Part shown: positions 6,105 to 18,016 of the stretch, in pieces
Layout of the letters: each line of letters begins with the position of its first letter
How positions within the stretch are numbered: the stretch's first letter is position 1
Source: Rhodanobacter sp. Soil772
GTDB taxonomy: Bacteria > Pseudomonadota > Gammaproteobacteria > Xanthomonadales > Rhodanobacteraceae
Assembly: GCF_001428385.1 (NCBI RefSeq)
Contig: NZ_LMSK01000003.1
Span: forward strand, 386,986 to 450,985
Direction: 5' to 3'
DNA length: 64,000 bases
Made by a program: the position numbers and the translations under genes
Notes under the pieces: model-generated
The model's database searches: none
What the model was told of the DNA's origin: nothing
What the model saw: the letters and a program-made list of their open reading frames with translations, nothing else

Positions 6105-8290
6105 GGGGTGGCGTGGCTGGTGGCGAGCGGGGCGATCAGCAGGGCGTGCACGTCGGCCTGGTTCAGGGCGCCATCGCTGCCGCCGCTGCCGCCGGTGTAG
6201 TGGGCGAAGTGGCCGAGGTAGCTCATGTTGAAACCCTCGTCGAGGGTGAACCGGCAGGTGGCGCCCGCCTTGGCGTCGAAGCGGCCCCAGGTGGACTGCT
6301 GCGTGCGCACGCTGTGCGGCATCACGATCGGCAGGCGCTGCTCGTCGCTGCCCGCGCAGCGGATCACCAGCATCTTCATCGCGGCGGTGATGCCGGTGTT
6401 GATCGGGCCGTGATCATTCGCGTAGTCGAGCGCGACGCGATAGTTGCCGCCGGCCGATGCGGTCCACGTGCGCGGCCAGTTTCCGACGACCTTCGCCACC
6501 TCGCCTACGCAGGTGGCGGGACTGTGCAGCGATTCCAGGCCGTGCGCATCCATGCGCGTGGCGCTGAGGCAAGCCAGGCCTGGTTGCCGCGCGAGATGGC
6601 CGTCACCGTCGACGCTGCCGTGAACCTGGCCGTTGAGGTAGAGCTGCACCTTGCCGTCGGTCGTGATCTTCCAGCCGTCGCCGTCGGCACGTAGCAGCGG
6701 TGCGGCAGGCGCGACGGGCGCGTACAGCGGTGCGTTGGTGCGCAGCGGCGCGTCCGGCACCTGCACGGCCTTGAGCGTTACCGTGGTGGCCGTGCCGCGT
6801 GTGCTGGTGCGATCGGCGACGAGCAGGTTGCCGGTGTATTTTTCCGGAAGCTGCAAGGTGATCCGGCGGTCGCGTAGGTCGAGCGTGATCGACCTGCGCT
6901 GGCCGAACAGCATCGGCACCAGCGCGGTGGGCAGCTTCGGCTCCACCCGGCCGTCTTCGCCGAGACCGAACACGCCTTCGGTGACCACCGCGAAATAAGC
7001 CGCCACCGACCACAGCTGCCGCGGCGAATTCACCACCGGGCCGCTGAGCTTGCCTTCGTCCACGTGCTGGCCCTGGGTGAGCAGCTCGTAGTTTTCCATG
7101 TTGGAACCGTACAGCGCGGCACCGCGCATCACCGACTCGATCTCGTGCGCGATGCGCGCAGGCTGCTCCGTCATGCGTGCGGCGCGCAACGCGTACGCGC
7201 TGACGAACGGCCAGATCGCGCGGTTGTGGTAGATCGGCTGATCGGAACGCTCGGGCCAGATCACCGGGCTGCCCGCGGGCCAGGTCGGATAGTTCGCCAG
7301 CGCCTGTCGTGCGCGTTCGCCGTCAGCCACGCCGCTGTCGATCGCCAGCGCGATGCCGAGCAGGTCGTAGCTGTCGTAAGGCGTGCCGTCGCCGCCGATG
7401 TAGCTCATGTACATGCCGCGGTCGGCGCGCCAGAAGTGCGCATTGATCGCTCTCTTCAGCGCCGCGGCCTGGCTACGGTAGCCGGCCGCCGCCTTCGTGT
7501 CGTGCCGCCCGTCGGCCCGCGTGGCGGCCAGCTGCAGCGCCTGGTAGTGCAGCACGTTGGTGGACAGCGCATAGGACTGCGCGATGAAGGTCACCTCGTC
7601 CGCGGTCCACGCGGGGTAGCTCTGCTCGCGCCAGTCGAGGAACGAGGTCTCGCCGCGGTACAGGCCGAACGTGGCGTCGAACGCATACTGGCGGTCCTGC
7701 GCCAGGGTGGCGCCGAGCGCCTTGTCGACGTCGCCGGCAAAGGCCTGGTCGCCGAGCAGGTGGCGCGCGCCGAGGAACCACACCACGCGGTCGGTGCTGA
7801 TCGGCCAGCTGCCGCCGGAGCCGGTGTCCTGCATCGCGTACAAGCCCTGCGGCGCGGACGGAACGCGCACGTCGGACAGCTTGAACTTCAGTCCGTTGCG
7901 CGAGCGCGCCGGGTCGAAACGCCACAGGCCCAGGTCGATCGCGTAGGACAGGTCGCGCGTCCATACGTACGGCCACTTCAGGCCGGTCACGAAACACTGG
8001 CAGGGAATCGGCTGGCCGTGGTCGAACGCGCCGTCGCGGATCGCGCTGACCGAATCCAGCGCCAGGTCGTCCTGCGCCATCGCGAACAGGCCGTCGAACA
8101 GCACGCTGGCGGTCTCGCTGCGCAACGGCTGCGCTGCGATCACGCGCTGGCCGTACGGCCACGCCAGCGTGTAGTGGTGCTGCGCGTCGCGGCTGATGGC
8201 GACGTGCACGCCATGCCAGTCCAGCCCGTCGTGCCAGGCCGGCGCCGCTGCGCTCGCTGCCAGCGCGGCAGCCAGGACGATGCTCAACAT
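6101..8290 (-). CDS. Secreted six-hairpin (alpha/alpha)6 glycosidase, family uncertain
   Basis: This 729-aa protein has a short signal peptide (MLSIVLAAALAASAAAPA). An (alpha/alpha)6-type catalytic region follows with WTRDLSYAIDLGLW at about residue 110 and repeated W- and D-rich helices (GGSWPISTDRVVWFLGA). A beta-rich C-terminal part ends it. The layout resembles GH15/GH63/debranching-type glycosidases, and the locus suggests action on alpha-glucan ends or branches. It is the first gene of the operon with the carrier and a GH13 enzyme. The only in-frame ATG (8290) lacks a good ribosome site. The strong site upstream serves an 18-codon frame that ends across this ATG (see 8284-8337). Confidence 0.78.
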   Translation of the reverse strand: MLSIVLAAALAASAAAPAWHDGLDWHGVHVAISRDAQHHYTLAWPYGQRVIAAQPLRSETASVLFDGLFAMAQDDLALDSVSAIRDGAFDHGQPIPCQCFVTGLKWPYVWTRDLSYAIDLGLWRFDPARSRNGLKFKLSDVRVPSAPQGLYAMQDTGSGGSWPISTDRVVWFLGARHLLGDQAFAGDVDKALGATLAQDRQYAFDATFGLYRGETSFLDWREQSYPAWTADEVTFIAQSYALSTNVLHYQALQLAATRADGRHDTKAAAGYRSQAAALKRAINAHFWRADRGMYMSYIGGDGTPYDSYDLLGIALAIDSGVADGERARQALANYPTWPAGSPVIWPERSDQPIYHNRAIWPFVSAYALRAARMTEQPARIAHEIESVMRGAALYGSNMENYELLTQGQHVDEGKLSGPVVNSPRQLWSVAAYFAVVTEGVFGLGEDGRVEPKLPTALVPMLFGQRRSITLDLRDRRITLQLPEKYTGNLLVADRTSTRGTATTVTLKAVQVPDAPLRTNAPLYAPVAPAAPLLRADGDGWKITTDGKVQLYLNGQVHGSVDGDGHLARQPGLACLSATRMDAHGLESLHSPATCVGEVAKVVGNWPRTWTASAGGNYRVALDYANDHGPINTGITAAMKMLVIRCAGSDEQRLPIVMPHSVRTQQSTWGRFDAKAGATCRFTLDEGFNMSYLGHFAHYTGGSGGSDGALNQADVHALLIAPLATSHATP

Positions 8291-8337
8291 GCGCGTGCCG
8301 CGCGTGGCCCGCGTTGGATGATGTGCTCGATCGACAT
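8284..8337 (-). other. Upstream mini-ORF or displaced true N-terminus of the six-hairpin glycosidase
   Basis: An AGGAGGGG ribosome site (8347-8340) sits 2-4 nt before an ATG at 8337. That ATG opens MSIEHIIQRGPRAARAC and stops at TGA 8286-8284, overlapping the glycosidase ATG at 8290. The peptide looks like the basic n-region of a signal peptide. Either a single-base indel separates it from the hydrophobic part, or it is a leader that couples translation. Confidence 0.45.
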
Positions 8338-8422
8338 GTCCCCTCCTGCAGCTGTGGTGTCACGTCAGGGTTTCGCCCTGCGGGCGCAGCATGCCTGTAC
8401 ATGCTGATTGGTGCGGACTACC

Positions 8423-8477
8423 GCATGGTAGATAGCGTCGCACTGCAGCAACCAGCCCATGCATACGTATTCATGGG
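8423..8477 (-). promoter_or_regulatory. Operator and -10-like element for the glycosidase-carrier-amylase operon
   Basis: On the minus strand TGAATACGTATGCA (8473-8460) is centred in a 22-bp near-perfect palindrome (8456-8477) with a central CG, as in LacI-family operators. After 29 nt comes TACCATGC (8430-8423), a -10-like box. The same arrangement precedes the TonB receptor. The remainder of 8291-8576 holds no gene. Confidence 0.7.
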
Positions 8478-8576
8478 CGGGTGGGCCGGCGCTGCAGTAT
8501 GCCTCTCGCCACACGAGGCCATGGCCGCGTGTGCGAGTTGCGGGGTGGACAGCGCCTTGCGCCGACTTGGGCGACC

Positions 8577-10133
8577 TCAGCGCAGCTCGACCACCACCAA
8601 CCCCTGCACCGGCACAGTAACCTCGAACTTGCCGTTGCTCACCTTCATCAATTCCGGCACGGCCAGCTTGCCGGCTTCGCGCAGCTGGGCGATCTGTTCG
8701 CGGCTGGGGGAGTCGGGGCGGCCCATGCGGTCGAACGCGGCGACGGCGTTGCCATGGGTTTCGTCCACGCGCCACACGGTGGCGTGGGCACCGGCGGGCA
8801 GGTGTCGCACGTCGATGCTGAAGTGCTTCGGCGTGCCGACGGGTTCGCCGGGCGTGTAACTGGCGGTGTTGCCGACGGGCGGAGCGTAGTTCCACAGCGC
8901 GATGACCACGCTGCCGTCGTCGCGGCGGGTGGCCAGGGCGGAGTCGGAATCCACCGCGAGGCGCTGGTCGCCCAGCTTGTGCAGCATCGCGAACGCGTTG
9001 AACGCGGGCTTGGGAATGCGGTTGGCGGCGATCAGGCCGAAGCCGCCGTAGAACGGATTGCGTACAATGCCCTGTTCCTCGAATACGTCGGAGAACGACC
9101 AGTAGCTCATCGCCTCGACCTTGCCGGCGCACAGACGAATGGTGTTGGCGAGCCACGGCCCCATGAACACGGTGTCGGTGACGTTGGGCAGGTTCGCGTA
9201 GCTGGCGTTGTACTCGCTGAAGATGAGCGGCATGTGCGGGTAGGGCGAGGCGGCGATTTCCTTGTGCACCTTGTCCACCGCACGGCAGACCATGTCGGCG
9301 CGCGGAATCTTCTCGCTGGTGCGGAACACGTTGTCGGCGGTGTCGTCGCCGTAGACATGCGTGCTGACGAAATCGACCGGCACGTTGTTCTTGTGCGTGT
9401 GTGCGAGGAAGTCGGTGGCCCACGCGGCCTGCGCGGTGGACGGGCCGCCCACGCGGATGCGCGGATTCACCGCCTTGAGCGCGCGCACGGTGTGGTCGTA
9501 CAGGGTGAAGTAGGTGGACTGCTGCGGCTTGCCGGCCCAGAAGCCGATGTTCGGCTCGTTCCACACCTCGAAGTACCAGCTGGCGACTTCGTCGATGCCG
9601 TAGCGCTCGACCAGGTGTTGCGCCAGCGCGCCGATCATCGCGTCCCATTCGGCGTAGTCCTTCGGCGGCGCGACGTTCGGGCGGTACCAGAACGCCTGCA
9701 GCGCGGCCGGGTCGGAAGTCAGCTCCGGCGGCATGAAGCCGAGTTCGACGAACGGCTTGAAGCCGTGCTCGAGCAGGCCGTCGTAGATCTGGTCGACGTA
9801 GGAGAAGTTGTAGGAAATCTTCCCCTGCGCGTCGCGCTGCACCAGGCCCACGTCGTGGTCGAGGATGCCGTGGAAGCGGATGTAGCCGACGCCGGTGGCC
9901 TGGTGCACGGCGTCCAGATCCTTGCGGTAGTCGTCGCGCAACGCGAGCGAGGCGCGACCGGAGCCGAGCATGTGTTCCCAGAAATGTGGGAAGGGCGTGC
10001 CCTGCGCGCTGGCGTCGATACGCAGGCGGGTGGTGGTCGCTGCGGGCGGCGCGGCGCTGGCCATACTGGTGAACAGCAGGGCGGCGGTGCAAACGGCCAG
10101 GGCCAGGTTTCGTAACCGTGCGGAAAAAGTCAT
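8577..10133 (-). CDS. Secreted GH39 glycoside hydrolase (beta-xylosidase-like)
   Basis: This 518-aa protein has a signal peptide ending near ASA. The clan GH-A/GH39 features are visible: acid/base Glu in WYFEVWNEPN and nucleophile Glu in LIFSEYNASY, followed by a beta-sandwich C-terminus. GH39 enzymes are mainly beta-xylosidases or alpha-L-iduronidases, so the gene is an odd member of an alpha-glucan locus. I chose the ATG at 10133 because a hydrophobic signal sequence follows it; an upstream ATG at 10181 would lie inside the operator palindrome. The gene appears to be its own transcription unit behind the 32-bp palindrome. Confidence 0.88.
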   Translation of the reverse strand: MTFSARLRNLALAVCTAALLFTSMASAAPPAATTTRLRIDASAQGTPFPHFWEHMLGSGRASLALRDDYRKDLDAVHQATGVGYIRFHGILDHDVGLVQRDAQGKISYNFSYVDQIYDGLLEHGFKPFVELGFMPPELTSDPAALQAFWYRPNVAPPKDYAEWDAMIGALAQHLVERYGIDEVASWYFEVWNEPNIGFWAGKPQQSTYFTLYDHTVRALKAVNPRIRVGGPSTAQAAWATDFLAHTHKNNVPVDFVSTHVYGDDTADNVFRTSEKIPRADMVCRAVDKVHKEIAASPYPHMPLIFSEYNASYANLPNVTDTVFMGPWLANTIRLCAGKVEAMSYWSFSDVFEEQGIVRNPFYGGFGLIAANRIPKPAFNAFAMLHKLGDQRLAVDSDSALATRRDDGSVVIALWNYAPPVGNTASYTPGEPVGTPKHFSIDVRHLPAGAHATVWRVDETHGNAVAAFDRMGRPDSPSREQIAQLREAGKLAVPELMKVSNGKFEVTVPVQGLVVVELR

Positions 10134-10181
10134 GGCGGGATCCTGTTCGACGGTCCGGAGCGGGCCGGGCGAGGCCTGCAA

Positions 10182-10213
10182 CCATCGGGATGTAAACGTT
10201 TACATCCCGATGG
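10182..10213. promoter_or_regulatory. Perfect 32-bp palindromic operator before the GH39 gene
   Basis: Two 16-base arms (CCATCGGGATGTAAAC and its exact reverse complement) meet with no spacer. The core TGTAAACGTTTACA has the central CG and symmetry of LacI/GalR-family operators. It lies 49-80 bp upstream of the GH39 start. As RNA it could also fold into a strong hairpin ending the upstream GH13 transcript, but it has no T-tract. Confidence 0.8.
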
Positions 10214-10285
10214 AGTTTCCTACACGTCGGGGACCCGAGTCCAGCCATCCGCCGCTGGATTCCGCAGGGTCGAACGCGAGCTCGC

Positions 10286-10313
10286 GGCGACGGGGCGAAT
10301 CCGCCCCGCCGCC
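10286..10313 (-). terminator. Strong GC hairpin after the GH13 gene, possible terminator
   Basis: Twelve-base arms GGCGACGGGGCG and CGCCCCGCCGCC (one mismatch) with a 4-nt loop lie 12 bp past the GH13 stop on the minus strand. There is no T-run, so it may stabilise the 3' end rather than terminate by itself. Confidence 0.35.
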
Positions 10314-10324
10314 ATGAAACCGGC

Positions 10325-12418
<2,094 letters not shown>

Positions 12419-12446
12419 TCAGGAAACCTGGAACAGCCGGCCGGCC

Positions 12447-14825
12447 CTACATGGCGATCGTGATGTGCGCGGCGCGCGCTGCGGCCACCCGTACCCAGGT
12501 GACGTCGCCGTAGCGGTCGTGGCCGCGGGCCCAGCCTTCGCCGCCGCTGTGCTGCAGGGCGTCGAGGTCGGCGAAGGCTTTCAGCTGGCCGACGCTGGCG
12601 GCCGCGGCTCCATGGACCTTCAGCAGGTAGAAGCGCAGCGCCGGCTTGAAGCTGCCGCTGACGGCGCCGAGTTCCAGCTGGATCGCGTGGGCGCGGCGCT
12701 GCGCCGACAGCGGCTGCAGAAAGTACGCGCCGTGCTCGTAGTCGTAGCTGCTGCCGTCGTCGTCGTAGTAGTCGAACGTGCTGCGCTGCGCGGCGGGGAA
12801 CACGTCGACGTCGAGCTGGGTCAGCGGCTGCTCGCCCACGTAATCCTCGGGCGGCCGGGTCGGGATGATCGCGCCGTCGCGGACGAACAGCGGGATGTCG
12901 CTCCACGTCTTGCTGTCGATCGCCAGGCGGATGCTGCGGCCACCTTCGTAGACCTTGCCGCTGAACCAGTCGGTCCAGCGCCCGGCGGGCAGGTAGATGT
13001 CCTTCGCGGTCTGGCCCTGTACCACCACCGGCGAGGCCAGCAGCCAGTCGCCGAACAGCCACGAGTCGACGTCGTTGCGCACGTTCGGATCATCCGGCCA
13101 GTCGAACAGCAGCGGGCGCACCAGGCCGACGCCGGTGGCGCGGCGCGTGTGCTCGTAGCTGTAGATGTAGGGAATCAGCGCGTAGCGCAGGCGGATCGCC
13201 GCGGTGGCGGCCTTCTCCGCGACCGGGCCGTACACCCACGGCTGGCGCTTCTGGCCGAGCTCGCCGTGCACGCGGAAGATCGGCGTGAATGCGCCGAACT
13301 GGATCCATCGCGTATAGTTCTCCGGCGTCGGCGTGCCGTCCTTGAAACCGCCGCCGTCCATGCCCCACTGCATCGCGCCCACGTTGATCGCGCTGAGCAT
13401 GCGCGCGCGCTGGCCCGCCATGCTGACGAAACCGGTGGGGATGTCGCCGGACCACAGGCCATAGGCGTAGCGCTGCGAGCCCAGCCAGAAGTTGCGGTTG
13501 ATCGACCACACGCGCTGGTTCGAGACGCCGCGCTGGCTGTCGTAAAGCGCGCGCTGCATGTTCATGAACTCGGTATCGCTGCCGGTGGTGTCCGCCTCGT
13601 CGTTCCACCAGCCCACGATGCCGTCGTCGTAGCCGTACTTGACCGCCAGCTTGCCGAACCAGGCGCGCGCGGCAGGTAAATCGAAGTCGATGTTCTTCAC
13701 CGGCTTGTGCGAGAAATAATCGTCGCTGACTTCTTCGCCAGGCACCCAGAAACCGTGCGCGCTGGCGTAGCGTCCTTCCACCGTGTCGACGTGGATGCGC
13801 GGCTTCATGATGCCGGTCAGCTTGATCCCGCGGGCATCCATCTGTTTCTTCAAGGCGCCGCTGGGGCCGTCGGGGAATTTGGTCGGGTTCCAGCGGAACT
13901 CGCCGTAGTCGTCCTCGCCCCACGCCTTCCAGTCGAAGTCCAGCGTGATGTTGTCGATCGGGATGTGCTTGGCGCGATAGGTGTCGACGATCTGCAGCAA
14001 CTCTTTCTGATCGATGCCCCACTGGCTGTTGGTGAAGCCCATCGCCCATTTCGGGAACAGTGGCGTGTGGCCGCTGAGCTGGGCCAGCGCGCCGAACAGC
14101 TGCGTCGGCGTGCCGAGCAGGATATAGACGTCCGTATCCTTGCGCGGGCTGGTTGTGCCGATCGTGCCGGGCTGCAGCGTGAACGTGGCGCCGTCGCTGT
14201 CCAGCAGCACGCCGTAGCCGGCGCTGCTCCACACGAACGGTGCGCCGGCATGGCCTTGCTCGCCGGCGCTGGCCACCTGCTCGCCGCTGCGCAGCATGCC
14301 GGCGGAAGCGTCTTCGGTGGCGTTGTAGCCGCCGATGCCGTACAGCGCGTCGTCGGCGGCGTGCTGCGCCTTCAGCTTGCCGTGGCGCAGGGCATCGACG
14401 TCGATGCGCAGCAGCGTGCGTTGCCGTGCGTCGTCGATGCGCAGCTGGCGATGCTGTCGATCCCAGTGGACCGAGGCAGCGGCGGAAGCGAGGCTCGCGC
14501 CGTCGGCGTTCTGTGTGCCGCGTACCTGCGCGAAGTGCGTCGGTGCGGCGGCGGGGTCGAGCACCAGTGCGGGCGTGCCGGCATGGCGGCCGGGTTCGAA
14601 ATGCACGCGCACGATGCCGGGCGCGATGAAGTGGACGTCCAGCCGGTCGGCACCGAAGTCGATCGTGATGGCGTGGTCGGCGAGTTGGGCCATGGGAGAT
14701 GCCTGTGCAGTCTGCGCGGGGACGGCCGCAGCGATGCCGCCTGCCGGAGCCAGGGCGAGGCCAAGCCACAGCCAGGCGGCCAGGGCCGGGCCGGGTTTTG
14801 CGGTGCGGGTGGGGGGGATGGTCAT
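12447..14825 (-). CDS. Secreted GH31 alpha-glucosidase
   Basis: This 792-aa protein has an N-terminal signal/anchor (AAWLWLGLALAPAGGIAAA). An N-terminal beta-sandwich, a (beta/alpha)8 barrel and C-terminal beta domains follow, as usual in GH31. The nucleophile is probably D409 in GWWNDEAD, and the acid/base Asp lies in WSGDI. The family releases glucose or acts on alpha-1,6 and alpha-1,4 bonds; here maltodextrin ends are the likely substrate. It is 25 bp from the next GH13 gene upstream and is probably co-transcribed with it. Confidence 0.92.
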   Translation of the reverse strand: MTIPPTRTAKPGPALAAWLWLGLALAPAGGIAAAVPAQTAQASPMAQLADHAITIDFGADRLDVHFIAPGIVRVHFEPGRHAGTPALVLDPAAAPTHFAQVRGTQNADGASLASAAASVHWDRQHRQLRIDDARQRTLLRIDVDALRHGKLKAQHAADDALYGIGGYNATEDASAGMLRSGEQVASAGEQGHAGAPFVWSSAGYGVLLDSDGATFTLQPGTIGTTSPRKDTDVYILLGTPTQLFGALAQLSGHTPLFPKWAMGFTNSQWGIDQKELLQIVDTYRAKHIPIDNITLDFDWKAWGEDDYGEFRWNPTKFPDGPSGALKKQMDARGIKLTGIMKPRIHVDTVEGRYASAHGFWVPGEEVSDDYFSHKPVKNIDFDLPAARAWFGKLAVKYGYDDGIVGWWNDEADTTGSDTEFMNMQRALYDSQRGVSNQRVWSINRNFWLGSQRYAYGLWSGDIPTGFVSMAGQRARMLSAINVGAMQWGMDGGGFKDGTPTPENYTRWIQFGAFTPIFRVHGELGQKRQPWVYGPVAEKAATAAIRLRYALIPYIYSYEHTRRATGVGLVRPLLFDWPDDPNVRNDVDSWLFGDWLLASPVVVQGQTAKDIYLPAGRWTDWFSGKVYEGGRSIRLAIDSKTWSDIPLFVRDGAIIPTRPPEDYVGEQPLTQLDVDVFPAAQRSTFDYYDDDGSSYDYEHGAYFLQPLSAQRRAHAIQLELGAVSGSFKPALRFYLLKVHGAAAASVGQLKAFADLDALQHSGGEGWARGHDRYGDVTWVRVAAARAAHITIAM

Positions 14826-14850
14826 GGCGGGCTCCTCGCGGGTCGCGGGT

Positions 14851-16398
14851 TCAGTCCAGGATGGCGCTGGCGTAGGGCGGCAGTGTCAGCCGGCCGCGCC
14901 GCAGCGCGGTGCCGGCACGACTATGCCGCAGCACGTGGCGGAAACGGGTGTCACCCAGCGGCACCTGCTGCGGCTGGCCGGACAGGTTGTGCAGCACCAG
15001 CACGCGGCTGCCGGCGTCGTCGAGCTGCCACGCGGCGATGTGCGGATTGGCCAGCGGGGGTGCGGTGAGCGTGCCGTCGCGCAGCGCGCCGATCTCACGG
15101 CGCCAGCCGATGAGCATGGCGTAGTAGTGCAGCAGCGAATCGCCGGCCTGCTGCTCGGCCTCCACCGAAACGTCGGGGCCGTCGCCGGCACTGAACGTTT
15201 TCCAGCGCGTCTCGCCTGCGCCGCGCGGATCGCGGTGCCAGCGCATCGGCTCGCGCAGGTCCGGGTCGGGCTTCTTCCCGCGCATGCCCAGCTCCTCGCC
15301 GTAGTAGACGAACGGCTGGCCGGGCAGGGTGAGCAGCATCGCGGCGGCCATGCGCATGTGCTGCGCGTTGCCGCCGAGCTGGCTCATCACGCGCTCCTGG
15401 TCATGGTTGGACAGGAACGGCGCGTCCACGCCGGATTTGCCGGTGACCTTGCGGTAGACGGCATCGGTGTGTGCCAGCAGTGCGCCGAGATTGCCGGCGC
15501 GTTCGCTACGCGCGCTGTCGATCAGCTGCGTCGCCAGCGGAAAGTCGAACACCGCGTCGAGCGGCTTGAAGTACGGCGCCAGCTCGTCGGCGGAGTCGCG
15601 GGTCACCTCTCCGACGACGTAGGCGCCGGGCGCGACCGCATCCAGACCCCGGCGGAATTCGGCCCACCAGGCGAGGTTCTTCTGCAGCGTGAGCGGATTG
15701 TCGGCATCCGCCTTGAAGTCGTAGTAGATGTGCTGGGCGGCGTCGAGGCGGAAGCCGTCGACGCCTTTCCTCAACCAGTACTGGCCGAGCTTGACCATTT
15801 CCTTGCGCACCGCCGGCGTGTCGTAGTCGAGGTCCGGCATGTTGCTGGAGAAGTCGCCCAGGTAGTGTGCCGTGCCGAGCGCGTGCCAGGCCTGCGAGCC
15901 GGCGGCGTCCGCGGCGTGCAGGTCGGTGTGCGGGCCGGCCCAGCTGTACCAGTCGTGATGTGGATCGGCGGGGTCGCGCGCGGCCTCGAACCAGGGATGC
16001 CGGTCGCTGGTGTGGTTGATCACCAGGTCGATGATCACCTTGATGCCGCGCTGGTGCGCCTCGCGTAGCAGGCGCTGGAAATCGGCCATCGTGCCGTACT
16101 GCGGGTTGATCGCGTAGTAGTCGGTGACGTCGTAGCCGTGGTAGCCGGGCGAGGGATTGATCGGCATCAGCCAGATGCCGCTGACGCCGAGCGACTTGAG
16201 GTAGTCGAGCTTCGCGGTGACGCCGTTCAAGTCGCCGGTGCCGTCACCGTCGGTGTCGTACCAGCTGCGCACGAAGATCTCGTACCAGACGCCGGAGGGT
16301 GCCGCTGCGACAGGAGCGACGGGCGCGGCCGCGCCCGTCGCGGAACTGCCCAGCGCGAGCAGGGCGACGAGCAGGGATGCAGCGATGCAGCGGATCAT
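14851..16398 (-). CDS. Secreted GH13 alpha-glucan hydrolase
   Basis: This 515-aa protein starts at ATG 16398, with GGAGG six bases upstream, and has a signal peptide ([25 protein letters not shown]). The GH13 motifs are intact: D219 in GFRLDAA, E264 in VVGEV and D333 in LSNHD. Barrel regions [16 protein letters not shown] and DLVINHTS follow the oligo-1,6-glucosidase/alpha-glucosidase pattern. The export signal suggests a periplasmic alpha-glucosidase or amylase. The next gene upstream, the halogenase, ends 35 bp away. Confidence 0.92.
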   Translation of the reverse strand: MIRCIAASLLVALLALGSSATGAAAPVAPVAAAPSGVWYEIFVRSWYDTDGDGTGDLNGVTAKLDYLKSLGVSGIWLMPINPSPGYHGYDVTDYYAINPQYGTMADFQRLLREAHQRGIKVIIDLVINHTSDRHPWFEAARDPADPHHDWYSWAGPHTDLHAADAAGSQAWHALGTAHYLGDFSSNMPDLDYDTPAVRKEMVKLGQYWLRKGVDGFRLDAAQHIYYDFKADADNPLTLQKNLAWWAEFRRGLDAVAPGAYVVGEVTRDSADELAPYFKPLDAVFDFPLATQLIDSARSERAGNLGALLAHTDAVYRKVTGKSGVDAPFLSNHDQERVMSQLGGNAQHMRMAAAMLLTLPGQPFVYYGEELGMRGKKPDPDLREPMRWHRDPRGAGETRWKTFSAGDGPDVSVEAEQQAGDSLLHYYAMLIGWRREIGALRDGTLTAPPLANPHIAAWQLDDAGSRVLVLHNLSGQPQQVPLGDTRFRHVLRHSRAGTALRRGRLTLPPYASAILD

Positions 16399-16433
16399 GG
16401 CTGGCCTCCGGCTACGGTGGAACGCCGCAGCGC

Positions 16434-17951
16434 TCATGCGGCAAGGCCACCGGCCGCACGCGCCACGAATTCATGGTGCGGCGGTAGCGTGTTCTTTGCG
16501 CGGCCGACCAAGGTGCGGATGTCGGCGAGGAAACCGTCCAGCTGCTCCGTGGTCAGCGCGTCGGCCAGCGGGTGGTGGCGCTGCGGCTCGATGCGTTGGC
16601 CCAGCAGTACCTGCAGCCAACCGGTTTCGGTGAACAGCTCGTCGGCCTCGCGGAAGATCATGCCGGTGCGGCGGAACAGTTCGATGCGGCGCGCCAGCGC
16701 CGGCGGGATTTCCATCGCGCCGCACTGCTGCCAGAACGGCGTGTCGGTGCGCTCGGTGGCCTTGTAGTGCAGGATCAGCAAATCGCGCACGCGCTCGTAC
16801 TCGAAGCGGGTCTGGCGGTTGTACTCGTCCACCAGCTGTTGCTCGCAGTGGCGGTCGGGGAACATCGCCAGCAGGCGACTGATGCCGGACTGCACCAGGT
16901 GGATGCTGGTCGATTCCAGCGGCTCCATGAAGCCGGCGGCCAGGCCCAGCGCGAGGCAGTTGCGGCTCCACGCCAGTCGACGCATGCCGGTGACGAAGCG
17001 CAGCGGGCGCGGATCGCCCAGCGCTTCGGTTTCCAGGTTCGCCAGCAGTTGGGCGGCGGCTTCGTCGTCGCTGATGAAGCGGCTGCAGTACACATGGCCG
17101 TTGCCTACGCGGTGGCGCAGCGGGATGCGCCACTGCCAGCCGGCCGTGCGTGCGCTGGCCTGGGTGTACGGGCGCATCGGGCCGCCCGGGGCGCTGGCCA
17201 CCGCCAGTGCGCGGTCGCAGGGCAGCCAGTGCTGCCAGTTTTCGTAGCCGGTGTTCAGCGTGCCTTCGATCAGCAGGCCGCGGAAGCCGGAGCAGTCGAT
17301 GAAGAAGTCGCCCTCGACGATCTCGCCGTTGTCCAGCTGCAGCGATTCGATGAAGCCGTCCTCGGCGTGCAGGCGCACGTCGACCACCTTGCCTTCGGTG
17401 CGCTGTACCGCGCCCGGCGCGATGTGTTCGCGCAGATACTGCGCGTAGCGCGAGGCGTCGAAATGATAGGCGTAGCGGATGCCGCCGAGCGGACTGTCCG
17501 GCACGGCTTCCAGCGGCGCGAAGCGGTTCTCGGCGGCGGCCGCGGCGTTGAGCGAGTACGCCCACAGGTCCGGCGTATCCGCGCGGCTGCGCTCCTGCAC
17601 GGCGCGCAGCCAGTAGTGGTGGAACGGCGTCAGTCCCAGCGGCAGGCCGAGGTCGCCGAAGGCGTGCAGGTAGGAGTCGCCGAGGCGGCCGAAGCCGTTG
17701 AGCTGCACGCCCAGTTTGTAGGTGCCGTGGGCGAAGCGCAGCATGTCGTCCTCGTCGATGCCGAGGAAGCGGTTGATGTGGCGGATCTGCGGGATGGTGG
17801 CCTCGCCCACGCCGACGGTGCCGATCTCGGCCGATTCGACCAGGCGTATGGCAACACCCGCTCCGAGCGCCTTCGCGAGCAGCGCCGCCGCCATCCAGCC
17901 GGCGGTGCCGCCGCCGACGATCACGATGCGGCGGATGCGGGGATCGTTCAT
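16434..17951 (-). CDS. Flavin-dependent tryptophan-halogenase-family protein
   Basis: This 505-aa enzyme carries every hallmark of flavin-dependent halogenases: the GGGTAGW FAD motif at residues 13-19, catalytic K79, the WxWxIP motif at 272-277 (WQWRIP) and E346 in the GFMEPLES segment. K79, W272/W274 and E346 have the same numbers as in PrnA. It should form hypohalous acid from FADH2, O2 and halide and direct it to an aromatic ring. No biosynthetic cluster or flavin reductase is nearby. Instead the gene follows a TonB receptor, a pairing common in Caulobacter and xanthomonads where the substrate is unknown. Confidence 0.9.
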   Translation of the reverse strand: MNDPRIRRIVIVGGGTAGWMAAALLAKALGAGVAIRLVESAEIGTVGVGEATIPQIRHINRFLGIDEDDMLRFAHGTYKLGVQLNGFGRLGDSYLHAFGDLGLPLGLTPFHHYWLRAVQERSRADTPDLWAYSLNAAAAAENRFAPLEAVPDSPLGGIRYAYHFDASRYAQYLREHIAPGAVQRTEGKVVDVRLHAEDGFIESLQLDNGEIVEGDFFIDCSGFRGLLIEGTLNTGYENWQHWLPCDRALAVASAPGGPMRPYTQASARTAGWQWRIPLRHRVGNGHVYCSRFISDDEAAAQLLANLETEALGDPRPLRFVTGMRRLAWSRNCLALGLAAGFMEPLESTSIHLVQSGISRLLAMFPDRHCEQQLVDEYNRQTRFEYERVRDLLILHYKATERTDTPFWQQCGAMEIPPALARRIELFRRTGMIFREADELFTETGWLQVLLGQRIEPQRHHPLADALTTEQLDGFLADIRTLVGRAKNTLPPHHEFVARAAGGLAA

Positions 17952-18016
17952 GTCATGACTCCTCGGCGTCCTGTCTTCGCTGCCGCGCCGCCGTCGCTGC
18001 GGGTGCGCGGATCATG

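Noticed and set aside
2902-10115. Long plus-strand frames at 2902-4131, 4713-6200, 7064-8407 and 8481-10115
   Set aside because: All lie opposite well-supported glycosidase or transporter genes and have shadow-type composition.
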